Shown piece after piece: positions 40,275-50,800 of a stretch of 64,000 bases of DNA. This DNA is from Brasilonema angustatum HA4187-MV1 (GTDB lineage Bacteria > Cyanobacteriota > Cyanobacteriia > Cyanobacteriales > Nostocaceae). The stretch spans positions 186,001 through 250,000 of the forward strand of contig JAHHGV010000001.1 in the NCBI GenBank assembly GCA_019359695.1. Direction: 5' to 3'. The number at the start of each line of letters is the position of its first letter. The stretch's first letter is position 1. The notes under the pieces are model-generated. The model ran no database searches, had not been told where the DNA came from, and worked only from the letters and a program-made list of their open reading frames with translations. The translations under genes were made by a program, and so were the position numbers.

Positions 40275-40366
40275 GGACTTACGCATGAGTTACTAATGAA
40301 CTTGACTGTGAGATTGCGCGCCAGACGTCGCAACGGGTGCAACTACGTCATTGTTGCGTAAGTCCT
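40275..40366. mobile_element. MITE-like element with GGACTTACGCA ends
   Basis: Inverted ends aggacttacgca (40274-40285) and tgcgtaagtcct (40355-40366) enclose ~70 bp with no coding frame. Elements with these ends are frequent in filamentous cyanobacterial genomes. A lone ggacttacgca also occurs near 55165. Confidence 0.65.
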
Positions 40367-40418
40367 GTACCAAACCATTAAAAAAAGGAGTCAGAATTCA
40401 GAACTTAGGAGTCAGAAT

Positions 40419-40452
40419 CAATTGGATGGGGGATTTAAACCCCAACCAATTG
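40419..40452. repeat. hairpin in geoA/DUF3352 intergenic region
   Basis: Inverted repeat caattggatgggg / ccccaaccaattg (12 of 13 pairs) with a short centre. It lies inside a larger inverted pair of aggagtcag-type sequences (40387-40415 and 40480-40515). Confidence 0.65.
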
Positions 40453-40696
40453 TAGACAACGCCAGATACTATGTTCATTCGGACTTCTGGCTCCTGACTC
40501 CTGAGTTCTTCTGTTAACCGATTCGTGTGACTTGAACACTTACCTCTATTCCTACTGGCAGAATCATGCGGATGCTGGATGTGTACTTTTGCCGGAGATT
40601 ATGTCAGGGGTTTGTCGCATGATGGTGTCAATAGATTTTTGCGACACTTGCAGTATAAACCCAAGAATTTATTTGATGAAATCAAACTGCATATCA

Positions 40697-42397
40697 ATGA
40701 AGAAAAAAAAGAAACCGTCTTTGGTACTAACGCTCTCGTTTGCGGGATTATTAATCTGTGGAGGGAGTGGAGGGTACTGGCTGTTAAGTCAGGGAAACTC
40801 ATCATCTAAAGATTTACTACCAGGTGCGAATATCATTCCCCAAGATGCCCTATTTGCAGTTTCTCTAAGCACAGATCCAGGACAATGGCAGAAATTACGA
40901 GAGTTTGGCACAAAAGAAAGTCAAAGCTTACTGGATAAAAATTTAGTACAGTTGCGCGATCGCTTTTTAACTAGTAATGGTTACGACTTCCAAAAAGATA
41001 TCAGTCCTTGGGTTGGCGATCAAGTCACAATGGCAGTTCTCGCCCCAAGCGCCAGTAAACCAGTGTCAAAGCCGATTGCGACTGATGGAGAAATAACGAG
41101 CAATGAGCAGTCGATGGTAATGATTCTGCCAGTCAAAAATCCCGAAAAAGCGAGCAGCATTCTAGCACAACCTAAAGCCGCCAAAGGTGGTAAGTGGATT
41201 GACCGCACTTACGAGAATATTGTTATTAAAGAAACTGAAGGGCAAGTTGGAGAAAAATTGTCAGCAGCCCTATTAGACAAACGTTTTCTTGTGATTAGCG
41301 ATAATTCCAAAACCACAGAACGGGCAATTGACGCATACAAAGGTCAACAATCCCTAGCTACAAGTCCGGGTTTTGCAGAGAATTTGCCAAAAATCTATAA
41401 TTACCAACCCTTTGCTGAGTTGTATGTGAATGTGCCTTACTCTGCTAGAATAGCCGCTAAATCTCCAAATCGTCCTTTGTCTGCTGAAGTTTTGACTCAA
41501 CTTCAAAATAACCAAGGTATAGCAGGGACGATGACTTTGGAGTCACAAGGAATTCGCTTAAAGAGTGTTTCTTGGCTAAATCCGACTAGCCCGCGCGTGC
41601 TAACAGTGGAAAATAAAGCAGGAAACATGCAAGATCGCTTGCCCACAGAAACCTTAATGATGCTGTCTGGCGGAAACTTACAGCAGTTTTGGGGTGATTA
41701 TGCCTCAACTTCCCAAGCAAATCCCTCTGCACCAGTTATGCCAGAACAACTGCGAAATGGTGTAAAATCCCTCACAGGTCTTGATTTAGAGCGAGATTTG
41801 CTCTCGTGGATGAGAGGAGAGTTTTCTGTCTCAGTGATTCCAAATACTCCTAAACAAGGTATGGCAGACGATTTTCGTGCTGCTTTGGTTTTCATGGTAC
41901 AGGCAAGCGATCGCAGCCGTGGTGAAACCGCCCTCAAGCAGCTTGATGAAGTTATGAAAAATCAATACCAGTTCCAGATAAAATACACAACAGTTGATGG
42001 TAAACCTGTTGTCAACTGGCTTGGACCTTTTGGAACTTTGACCGCGACTCATGGTTGGTTAGATGATGATGTCGCTTTCTTGGCGGTTGGTGGACCTGTC
42101 ACTGATAAAATAGTTCCTAGACCAAATAACACCTTAGACAGTAGTGGCTTATTCCAGGACACAGTTCCACGAGAACCCAATCCTACAAATAGTCAGTTTT
42201 TCTTGGATGTAGAACATACGGCGAAAAATTTTCCTCTACCAGTTTTCTTGCCTGAACAACAAACTTTGTTACAAGCAACACGCTCAATCGGAGTGACAAG
42301 TGCTGTGAGTGATAGCCGCAGTACTCGCTACGACATTTTTCTATCACTTCAAAAAACTGGAAAACCAGATCCTTTACCAAGTCCCACAAATCAATGA
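40697..42397 (+). CDS. DUF3352 domain-containing protein, membrane-anchored
   Basis: 566 aa from the ATG at 40697. One N-terminal membrane anchor (residues ~8-28, preceded by a Lys run) and a large extracytoplasmic DUF3352 region containing IIPQDALFAVSLSTDPGQW, WVGDQVTMAVLAP, GKWIDRTYENIVIKE, LTGLDLERDLLSWMRGEFSVSVIP and VAFLAVGGPV. DUF3352 proteins are widespread in cyanobacteria, with no proven function. The frame is open to 40532, but the extra segment looks unlike the family. Confidence 0.88.
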   Translation: MKKKKKPSLVLTLSFAGLLICGGSGGYWLLSQGNSSSKDLLPGANIIPQDALFAVSLSTDPGQWQKLREFGTKESQSLLDKNLVQLRDRFLTSNGYDFQKDISPWVGDQVTMAVLAPSASKPVSKPIATDGEITSNEQSMVMILPVKNPEKASSILAQPKAAKGGKWIDRTYENIVIKETEGQVGEKLSAALLDKRFLVISDNSKTTERAIDAYKGQQSLATSPGFAENLPKIYNYQPFAELYVNVPYSARIAAKSPNRPLSAEVLTQLQNNQGIAGTMTLESQGIRLKSVSWLNPTSPRVLTVENKAGNMQDRLPTETLMMLSGGNLQQFWGDYASTSQANPSAPVMPEQLRNGVKSLTGLDLERDLLSWMRGEFSVSVIPNTPKQGMADDFRAALVFMVQASDRSRGETALKQLDEVMKNQYQFQIKYTTVDGKPVVNWLGPFGTLTATHGWLDDDVAFLAVGGPVTDKIVPRPNNTLDSSGLFQDTVPREPNPTNSQFFLDVEHTAKNFPLPVFLPEQQTLLQATRSIGVTSAVSDSRSTRYDIFLSLQKTGKPDPLPSPTNQ

Positions 42398-42517
42398 TGA
42401 ATCATGAAATTTTTAGGATTATTCATGATTTATGATTTAGAATTCCTACCTGCCTTAAAACAGATAGGATCATAACAATCGAAATCCATACCATATTGAC
42501 TGGAGATAAAGTTAATT

Positions 42518-43564
42518 ATGAATTTGGTTGGACTCCAGAACTGGCTAGACAATGCCTCATTTGCAATTCTATTTGTGACGATGCTAGTTTATTGGGGTGG
42601 GGCGGCTTTTCCAAATGTGCCTGCAACTGTTGTCGGTACGGCTGGAATGGCGATCGCTAATTTGTGCATAGCAACCTTACTAGGTGCAAGATGGCTGGAG
42701 GCTGGGTATTTTCCTCTCAGTAATTTGTATGAATCTTTATTCTTCTTAGCTTGGGGAATAACGGCTGTCCATCTGATTGCGGAAAATACAAGTCGCAGCC
42801 GCTTAGTAGGAGTTGTAACTGCACCTGTGGCTATGTGTATCACCGCTTTTGCCACCCTCACCCTACCATCGCAAATGCAAGTCGCAGAACCTTTAGTACC
42901 TGCGCTGAAATCTAATTGGCTGATGATGCACGTCAGCGTGATGATGTTGAGTTACGCAGCTTTGATGGTGGGTTCACTTGTGGCGATCGCCTTCTTGATT
43001 GTCACCAGCGGTAAAGAAATTCAATTACAAGGAAGTTCTGTCGGTACTGGTGGATATCGTAGCAACGGCTATCGCTTGCATAAAGTCACTGAGTTAAATG
43101 CTCAACCATCGACAGTTGCTGCTGAGAATAACGGAGTCGCGCGTATAGAAAGCAATAACAACGGCAAAACTGCTGTTTTAGATTTAGTCACCGTTACTCA
43201 GTCTCAAGCGATCGCAAAAGCAGAACCCCTTTCACCTCAGCGTCTAAGCCTTGCGGAAACTCTAGACAACATCAGCTATCGTATTATTGGATTGGGATTT
43301 CCCCTACTGACTATTGGCATCATTGCTGGTGCTGTTTGGGCGAACGAAGCTTGGGGTTCTTACTGGAGTTGGGATCCTAAGGAAACCTGGGCACTGATTA
43401 CCTGGTTAGTTTTTGCTGCTTATCTTCACGCTCGCATCACCCGTGGTTGGCAAGGGCGTCGTCCTGCAATCTTAGCTGCGGGTGGCTTTGTTGTTGTTTG
43501 GATTTGCTACCTAGGGGTTAATTTGTTGGGTAAGGGTTTACACTCTTACGGTTGGTTTTTGTAA
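42518..43564 (+). CDS. ccsA: System II cytochrome c biogenesis protein CcsA (Ycf5; also named CcsB)
   Basis: 348 aa, about eight membrane segments. The C-terminal WWD haem-handling motif is present ([13 protein letters not shown]), with conserved His residues in the flanking loops (LHARI and GLHSYGW at the end). Together with Ccs1 it attaches haem to apocytochromes such as f and c6 on the lumenal side. A variable, Ser/Asn-rich insertion sits mid-protein (residues ~165-240). Naming differs between chloroplast (CcsA/Ycf5) and some bacterial databases (CcsB). Followed by a terminator. Confidence 0.95.
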   Translation: MNLVGLQNWLDNASFAILFVTMLVYWGGAAFPNVPATVVGTAGMAIANLCIATLLGARWLEAGYFPLSNLYESLFFLAWGITAVHLIAENTSRSRLVGVVTAPVAMCITAFATLTLPSQMQVAEPLVPALKSNWLMMHVSVMMLSYAALMVGSLVAIAFLIVTSGKEIQLQGSSVGTGGYRSNGYRLHKVTELNAQPSTVAAENNGVARIESNNNGKTAVLDLVTVTQSQAIAKAEPLSPQRLSLAETLDNISYRIIGLGFPLLTIGIIAGAVWANEAWGSYWSWDPKETWALITWLVFAAYLHARITRGWQGRRPAILAAGGFVVVWICYLGVNLLGKGLHSYGWFL

Positions 43565-43578
43565 TTATCTTGACTTTC

Positions 43579-43608
43579 TATCCCCTCTTCACTTGCAAAG
43601 AGGGGGTA
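43579..43608 (+). terminator. terminator hairpin after ccsA
   Basis: Inverted repeat tatcccctctt / aagagggggta with loop cacttgca, followed by gttt, 15 bp after the stop. Confidence 0.6.
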
Positions 43609-43749
43609 GTTTAGCAAATTTAAAATCTGCCAGGAAATACTTTTGAGAAAAATTCTTAAATGTACATTGACTAGTGAAAATACTCGTTTATTGTAAATAC
43701 TTCAATTTCAGAAATCCTCTAAGATAAATACGATCATTGTACGTAATCT

Positions 43750-44790
43750 ATGAAGTATGCCAGTCTGAGTAAAATTTATGTTTTAACGCGGTTTAGTTCT
43801 GAGGAAGAATCCGATCCATTAACAGATGCGCTACAGGATAAAAATCTCATACCAGAAGAAGCTACGACATTGCTGGCGGCAGATGAGCAGCGAGCCATTC
43901 CTTCTATTAGTAAAAATACTACCCTGATGGAAGAAATTCAGCAACGGGTTCAAGACTTACCGTCATCACATCAGTTGTTATTGGGGGATAGTAGAAGCTT
44001 AGTTGATATCGCTAATGAGAGTGTGCATCTGATAGTAACTTCGCCACCATATTGGAATTTGAAGGAGTATATTAAAAATCCAAATCAGCTTGCAGAAATT
44101 GAGGACTACGAGCAGTTTTTACAAGAACTTGATCGGGTATGGCATAATATGTGGCGCGTTTTAGTCCCAGGTGGACGTTTGGTGATCGTAGTGGGGGATG
44201 TCTGTCTTGCCCGTAGGCGCTATGGCAGACACGTAGTATTTCCGTTACACGCCAGTATTCAAGAACATTGCCGCAGTCTGGGATTTGATAACCTAGCGCC
44301 GATTATTTGGTATAAAATCGCTAATGCCTCTCTAGAGGCAACAGGAAATGGTAGTAGCTTTCTGGGCAAACCATATGAACCAGGTGGTGTGATTAAAAAC
44401 GATATTGAGTTTATTCTTATGCAACGTAAACCTGGTGGGTACCGCAGCCCTTCTCTTACTGCCAGAGCATTGTCTGTCATTCCTGAAACACTACACAGGC
44501 AGTGGTTTCAGCAAATTTGGCACGATATAAAAGGTGCTTCAACGCGGCAACACCCTGCCCCGTTTCCTTTGGAATTATCCGAGCGATTAATAAGGATGTT
44601 TTCGTTTGTAGGAGATACAGTACTTGATCCATTTATGGGCACAGGAACAACTTCCGTAGCGGCGGCAAACTGGGGACGTAACAGCATTGGTGTGGAAGTT
44701 GAGCCAACCTATTACCATCTGGCACTAGAACGAATGGATAAAATCTATGGCTTGCGACTCGTACGTGATCAAGTGTTGGGAGCAGTATGA
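43750..44790 (+). CDS. type II DNA methyltransferase, beta class (likely N4-cytosine)
   Basis: 346 aa. Catalytic motif IV is TSPPYW (97-102), typical of N4-cytosine enzymes. The AdoMet motif I comes after it (DPFMGTGTT, from Asp293). The order IV then I defines the beta class. Between them lie the LVPGGRLVIVVGD segment and a target-recognition region (residues ~160-260). The first ~70 residues are poorly conserved. It overlaps the nuclease gene by 4 bp (ATGA), so the two are translated together. Protects the host sequence from the partner nuclease. Confidence 0.93.
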   Translation: MKYASLSKIYVLTRFSSEEESDPLTDALQDKNLIPEEATTLLAADEQRAIPSISKNTTLMEEIQQRVQDLPSSHQLLLGDSRSLVDIANESVHLIVTSPPYWNLKEYIKNPNQLAEIEDYEQFLQELDRVWHNMWRVLVPGGRLVIVVGDVCLARRRYGRHVVFPLHASIQEHCRSLGFDNLAPIIWYKIANASLEATGNGSSFLGKPYEPGGVIKNDIEFILMQRKPGGYRSPSLTARALSVIPETLHRQWFQQIWHDIKGASTRQHPAPFPLELSERLIRMFSFVGDTVLDPFMGTGTTSVAAANWGRNSIGVEVEPTYYHLALERMDKIYGLRLVRDQVLGAV

Positions 44791-45515
44791 CAAGCAACTG
44801 TCGCATACCCCAAGATATCTTCTGGGATGCAGTATGTGGTTTTTGGAATACACGGGTAGCACAAGCACAAGCACAGGAAGTAGCTGGCAAGATTGACCGG
44901 GGTAACCGTAGTGCTGTGACGGGTGGTAAGCAGATGGACGGATTTATTTTGACCATCACCAATTTGTTACTGGAAGCCGAAGTTCCAAAACACCATATCC
45001 ACGTTAAGAAAAGCTTGACGGTAATACCAGGCTTTTTTCGCCCTACGAAAACTTATGACTTTTTAGTAGTAGACGCAGAGAATCAGCATCTCAAGGTCGT
45101 TATTGAGTTAAAGAGCCAAGTTGGGAGTTTTGGCAACAATTTTAACAACCGGACAGAAGAGGCAATGGGTGCTGCCTTGGACATTTGGACGGCTTACCGG
45201 GAAGGCGTATTTGGCGATGCACCCCCGCCGCCTTGGCTTGGGTATTTCTTTGTACTCGAGGATTGTGCTGCTTCACACGCATCTGTACAGGTCGCTGAAC
45301 CGCATTTTTCTGTGTTACCAGAATTCAGGGGAGCAAGCTACGCCAAGCGTTATGAACTCTTTTGTCAGAAGATGATGCGGGAACGACATTACAATGCTGC
45401 TTGCTTCATAATGGCAGACCGAAACCAGGTAACACAAAGACCAAACTATACTGAGCCATGCCCTGACTTGTCAGTTGCTAACTTTTTAAAACAACTTATC
45501 CAGCACGCGGTCTAA
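44787..45515 (+). CDS. XhoI/PaeR7I-family type II restriction endonuclease
   Basis: 242 aa. Matches the XhoI family from DIFWDAVCGFWNTRVAQ at the start, with a PD-(D/E)xK active site: Asp91 in KTYDFLVV and Glu107-x-Lys109 in VVIELKSQVGSFGNN, followed by NRTEEAMGAALDIWTAYREG. Family members cut C^TCGAG, so that target is inferred. It overlaps the methyltransferase gene by 4 bp. The length is the usual one and no frameshift is seen, so the system looks intact. Followed by a hairpin. Confidence 0.92.
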   Translation: MTSNCRIPQDIFWDAVCGFWNTRVAQAQAQEVAGKIDRGNRSAVTGGKQMDGFILTITNLLLEAEVPKHHIHVKKSLTVIPGFFRPTKTYDFLVVDAENQHLKVVIELKSQVGSFGNNFNNRTEEAMGAALDIWTAYREGVFGDAPPPPWLGYFFVLEDCAASHASVQVAEPHFSVLPEFRGASYAKRYELFCQKMMRERHYNAACFIMADRNQVTQRPNYTEPCPDLSVANFLKQLIQHAV

Positions 45516-45583
45516 GGTTAATGTTATGGCAACTAAAGTAAACTAAAAATATTCGGTGCTAAATCTTTCATAGTCATAGACAT

Positions 45584-45602
45584 AGGTGGGCATTGCCCAC
45601 CT
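45584..45602. terminator. hairpin between convergent genes
   Basis: Perfect aggtggg / cccacct stem with five-base loop, no T-run. The same gtgggca...tgccc(a)c design occurs in the terminator at 1112. Confidence 0.4.
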
Positions 45603-45611
45603 TACCAGATG

Positions 45612-47864
45612 CTAATTGTTGAGTGCAACATTTAACGTACGCACCAAAAAGGCCCACTTATCTGCAATTTCCTCAATGATCTTTGCTGTAGGCTTACCAG
45701 CACCATGTCCCGCTTTTGTCTCAATTCTAATCAGTGCTGGCGCATCACCATTATGAGCAGCTTGCAAAGCAGCAGCAAATTTGAAACTATGGGCGGGAAC
45801 AACGCGATCGTCATGATCGGCTGTGGTAATCATTGTTGCTGGGTATGCTGTACCTGATTTAAGTTTGTGCAGTGGCGAATAAGCATAAAGTGTTTTGAAA
45901 TCTTCTTGATTGTCTGGCGAGCCATATTCAGAAGTCCATGCCCAACCAATAGTAAATTTATGGAAGCGCAACATATCCATAACACCCACAGCAGGTAAAG
46001 CAGCACCGAATAAATCGGGACGTTGAGTTATGCAAGCACCAACAAGTAATCCGCCGTTACTTCCACCGCCAATAGCTAACTTAGCAGGCTTTGTATAATT
46101 ATTGGCAATCAGCCACTCAGCAGCGGCGATAAAGTCATCAAACACATTTTGCTTTTTCGACTTCATACCTGCCTGATGCCATTCTTCCCCATACTCACCG
46201 CCACCGCGTAAGTTAGCCACAGCGTAAACACCACCCATTTCCATCCATACTAAATTACTGACAGAAAAGTTGGGGCTTAGAGAGATATTGAAACCACCAT
46301 AACCGTAGAGATATGTAGGATTATTGCCATCTAATTTAATCCCTTTTTTATAGGTAAGAAACATTGGCACTTTTGTACCATCATTGCTTTTATAAAAAAC
46401 TTGCTTTGTCTCGTAATCTTCAGGATTAAAAGCCACCTTGGGTTGACGGAAAACTGTGCTCTTTCCGCTTACCATGTCGTAGCGATAGACGGTTCCTGGT
46501 GTGGTAAAGCTGGTGAAACTATAGAAAGTTTCGGTATCATGTCGCTTGCCATGAAAGCCACCGGCTGAACCGAGTCCTGGTAATTTAACCTCACGTATCA
46601 ATTTGCCTTTTAGGTCAAAAATTTTAATTTGGGTATGAGCATCTTGAAGATAATCAGCAACAAATTGGTTATTAAGTATACTAACGCTTTCTAAAGTTTC
46701 TGTCGCTTGAGGGATAATTTCTTTCCAGTTTTCTCGCGACGAATTATTGGTATCAATAGCAATGACTCGTCCTCTTGGTGCGTTGAAATCAGTGCGGAAA
46801 TAGAAGATGTGATCGTCATTGTCGATAAAACCGAAACTAGACTCAAATTCCTGAATGAGTTCTACAACTTTCGCTTTTGGATTAGTCAAATCTTTGTAGA
46901 AAACTAAATTTCTGGGGTCAGTTCCTTGCCATACAGAAATAATTAGGTAGCGTCCATCTTCTGTGACATCACCGTTAAATCCCCATTCTTTCTGGTCTAG
47001 ACGATTGTAAATTAGTAAGTCTTCTGATTGAGGTGTTCCCAGTTTATGGTAGTAAAGCTTTTGGTAATAGTTGACATCTTCTAATTTTGTTTTTTCCTTT
47101 GGCTCATCATAGCGACTGTAGAAAAATCCTTTACTATCATTTGTCCAAGATGCGCCAGAGAATTTAATCCACTTCAACTGGTCTTTGAGGTCAATACCTG
47201 TTTCAATATCCCTAACTTTCCATTCTTGCCAGTCAGAACCAGCAGTGGAGAGACCGTATGCTAAAAAATTACCATCTTCACTGATAGTTGTTCCTGAAAG
47301 AGCAACAGTACCATCTTCTGAAAGTGTATTGGGGTCAAGTAAAACTTTTGGTTCACCGTCAAGGGAAGTTAAGGTGTATAAAACAGACTGGTTTTGCAGT
47401 CCGTTATTTTTAAAGTAAAAGTAACGCTTACCCTCTTTGAAAGGAAGACTATATTTTTCATAATCCCATAATTTGGTGAGACGCTGCTTAATTTTTTCTC
47501 TTGCAGGAATTTCCTGAAGATAGCTAAAAGTTACTTTATTTTGTGCTTCTACCCAAGCCTTTGTTTCTACTGAGTCAGGATTTTCTAAAGGACGATAAGG
47601 GTCTGCTACTGAAGTACCGTGGTAGTCATCAACTTGATTGTTTTTGGGGCTAACTGGATAGCTCAAGTGTTTTTTTTCAGACATATTTTGGGGTGAAGAG
47701 GGTACTTTTACATAGTGTAGGGGTTGCTCCTTAGTTATGCCATTTTGCATTGGTGAATGCCAGTGAGTATAAGTTTTGGCAATTGCAATATCAGGAGCTA
47801 ACAACCACCTACATATAATAATAGTTGTGAGTAAGATGAACAAAAATCGCTGTAGAGTTTTCAT
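45612..47864 (-). CDS. prolyl oligopeptidase family peptidase (S9A), exported
   Basis: 750 aa. An N-terminal signal segment is followed by an N-terminal beta-propeller starting with the S9A-typical HGTSVADPYRPLENPDS, then the alpha/beta hydrolase domain: nucleophile Ser in GGGSNGGLLVGA, Asp in DHDDRVVPAHSFKF and His in KAGHGAGKP. It cleaves after proline in short peptides; the signal implies a periplasmic place. Its ATG overlaps the hmpE stop (TGATG), so it is translationally coupled to the chemotaxis operon. Whether it plays a role in motility is unknown. Confidence 0.93.
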   Translation of the reverse strand: MKTLQRFLFILLTTIIICRWLLAPDIAIAKTYTHWHSPMQNGITKEQPLHYVKVPSSPQNMSEKKHLSYPVSPKNNQVDDYHGTSVADPYRPLENPDSVETKAWVEAQNKVTFSYLQEIPAREKIKQRLTKLWDYEKYSLPFKEGKRYFYFKNNGLQNQSVLYTLTSLDGEPKVLLDPNTLSEDGTVALSGTTISEDGNFLAYGLSTAGSDWQEWKVRDIETGIDLKDQLKWIKFSGASWTNDSKGFFYSRYDEPKEKTKLEDVNYYQKLYYHKLGTPQSEDLLIYNRLDQKEWGFNGDVTEDGRYLIISVWQGTDPRNLVFYKDLTNPKAKVVELIQEFESSFGFIDNDDHIFYFRTDFNAPRGRVIAIDTNNSSRENWKEIIPQATETLESVSILNNQFVADYLQDAHTQIKIFDLKGKLIREVKLPGLGSAGGFHGKRHDTETFYSFTSFTTPGTVYRYDMVSGKSTVFRQPKVAFNPEDYETKQVFYKSNDGTKVPMFLTYKKGIKLDGNNPTYLYGYGGFNISLSPNFSVSNLVWMEMGGVYAVANLRGGGEYGEEWHQAGMKSKKQNVFDDFIAAAEWLIANNYTKPAKLAIGGGSNGGLLVGACITQRPDLFGAALPAVGVMDMLRFHKFTIGWAWTSEYGSPDNQEDFKTLYAYSPLHKLKSGTAYPATMITTADHDDRVVPAHSFKFAAALQAAHNGDAPALIRIETKAGHGAGKPTAKIIEEIADKWAFLVRTLNVALNN

Positions 47865-50800
47865 CAGTCAACAAGTTTTTCGCCTTTGAGCATCCGGGAT
47901 GCGCCTTCTAGTAAGACTTCTTCAAGATATGGTTTGGTGAAATAACCGCTTGCACCCATTTGAATTGCCATTTGTCTGTGCTTTTGTGCACCCCGTGAGG
48001 TAAGCATAGCAATCGGCAAATGCTTGAGGTTAGGGTTTTTCCGGATGCGAGAGAGCAACTCTAAGCCGTCGCAGCGAGGCATTTCAATGTCACAAAATAC
48101 AATATCACAAGGTAGATCACAACGCAGTTTATCCCAGGCTTCTTGACCATCACGCGCCTGTTCTACACGATAACCTGCTTTACTAAATGTGAGTGACAGC
48201 AATTCCCGTACTGTAATTGAGTCATCCACAATCAGCACTATGGGGTTCATCTTCTCTGTAGTGGTTTCTTGTACAGTAGGAGTCTGCTGCTGTTGGCAAA
48301 GACTGGTACTACGGTGTTTGGAGGTTCGTCCTTGGAAGATGTCAATGATTTCCATAACATCCGCAATCGGCATAATACGACCATCACCCAGGATAGTCGC
48401 ACCAGCAACACCAATAGGTTTGGGGAATAGTCCTTCAAATTGCTTAATCACGATTTCTTGCTCGTTAAGCACTTGATCTACCTGTAGCGCAAGAAAGACA
48501 TTTGCCGATCGCACGACAACAACACTAATCATGTCGTCGTCCCGATGGCCACCATAAATACTACCTCGACTCAGTTGACGATTAACAGTTAAAATTTCTT
48601 TGAGTTGTTGCAATGGCAGGAGTGTGTTACGCCAAGGAATGTATTTCTGCTCATCAGAATTTTGTTGGATATTTTTTACAGGAACATCTAAGGTATCTTC
48701 CACAGCATCCATTGGGAAAGCAATGCCCGCTTTATCAGATATACAGCAAAGGGCTTTGCAAATACTCAGAGTCAGGGGTAGACAAATAGTGAAAGTTGTT
48801 CCCCCGCCGAGAGTGGAATGAATATTAATTTTCCCTCGCATTTCGCTCATTCTAGCCAGAACAACATCCAAACCGATACCACGACCTGCTAATTCATCTT
48901 CTTTTTCTTTGGTACTAAAACCTGGTTGGAACAGTAAATCGTAAACATGATGGTCAGACAAGCTTTGAGCTTGTTCTGGCGTTATTATGCCAATCTTAAT
49001 TGCTTTTGCCTTCACCGCTTCTATGTCAATACCTGCGCCATCATCACTGATCGAAATGACAGTTTGATTACCTTGATGGAATGCGCGGACAGTAATGACT
49101 CCCACAGGTGGCTTACCAATCGCTTGTCGTATGTCTGGTGTTTCAATACCGTGGGCGATCGCATTGTTCAGCAAATGAGTCAGCGGGGTTTTAAGATGTT
49201 CCAGAATCACTTTGTCTATCAAGGTTTCTCGACCTTCAATAACCAGTTGCGCTTGTTTACCACACTTGATAGCGCTTTCGCGCACTCCTCGTTCTAAAGG
49301 AATGGTTACTTCTGCAAATGGTTCCATTCGCGATTGCATTATCCCTTCTTGAAGCTGGTTAGTCACCTGTCGGAACTGTCGCGCGACTCTCTCGCTATCT
49401 TCTGTTACAAAATCAATATCACTGGCTGCCTCACGCACCCGCACAATGAGTTCAATCATTTCTTGGGACAGGGTATGAAAAGGACTAAACTGATCCATTT
49501 CCAATTTAGTCAAACCTCTGTCTATATCTTTATTGTAATCATAGCTGTGATGACTGCGGTTCGGGTTAACAGATGCATCTAAGAGCGATCGTTCGTACAA
49601 TTCCTGCATTCTCGCGCCGACATTACTCAACTGCTGCATCTGATGCAGCAAGTTATCTAAAAACTGTCGCAGACGTTGTTGGTCTTCTTCCAACGTGTTG
49701 CGATTAACTACTAATTCTCCTACTAAATTACTCAGATCATCCAGATGCTTAACAGGAACTTTTATTAGTTGTTCAAATTTTGTCGTGCGATAGACAAAGG
49801 GACGAGGAGGTAAATCTTTCTTGTCTCTATCTGATGTTACCTGGTTTGCTGCTACACCGAATAATTTTCCTTGGGGGGTTCTTTCTTCTGGTCTGAGTTC
49901 AGCATTGACCTCTGATACTACTTTCTGGCTTAGTAATTCATCTAACTCAGTCAAGTCGCCATTCAAGAAGGTATCAATTTCTTGAGTTAATTCATCTTCT
50001 GAATCAACTGCTTCTGTTGCGAACAAATTTTCCTTGACATCAAGTGCTGAATCTAACTGTAAAGAATTATCGCCATCCAAATCTGCTTCTGTGTTTATAA
50101 TCTCTGCCTGTTCCTGTGAATACTCAGAGTTTTTCCGATTCACATCTTGAAGCTGTTGTGTCAACAAGAAATTGTTGACTAAGTCTTGCTTCTTTTCAGC
50201 TTCTAAAGCCAGTATCGTAAATTCTGGAGTTAATTCTACAGCTTCTGGCTGTTGGGAGAACACACTCTTTTCAGTCTGAGATACTACCCTGTAGTTAGAT
50301 GTACTTTGGGTATCTATAGTCGTGTCAACAGAAGATGATTTTTTTATCTTTGATGTTAAATCTTGAAACCAATCATCGTCCGTCTCTGATGAAAATAACA
50401 AATGGAATTGTTGATCTTCCATTTGGAAATTTAGTTCCGAGTCTTCAAAAATTAAACTATCTAAAGTAGAGTCTCTGGACTGAGTTACTACATCATACAA
50501 AAAGTCTTCCGCAGCGGTAGCCAACAAAATTTCTTCTAACTCACTTGCTACATCTGGTTGATATCCAGGAGAAAAATCGTCCTTTGGTTCTTTTAATTCC
50601 AGTTCCAAAAAGCTGTTCAAATCTTCTGTTTCAAGCTGTGTGCTCAAGATATCACTAGAAGTTGAATTGTTGACAGACAAGCCTATGGTATTGTCTTCTT
50701 CTGTATTAAAAAATAACTCTTGTAAGGTTAAGATTTTGTCTTGATGTGGTATCTTATTATTTAATAATTTTATGGTGTGACTATCATCTCTTTCGTCTAT

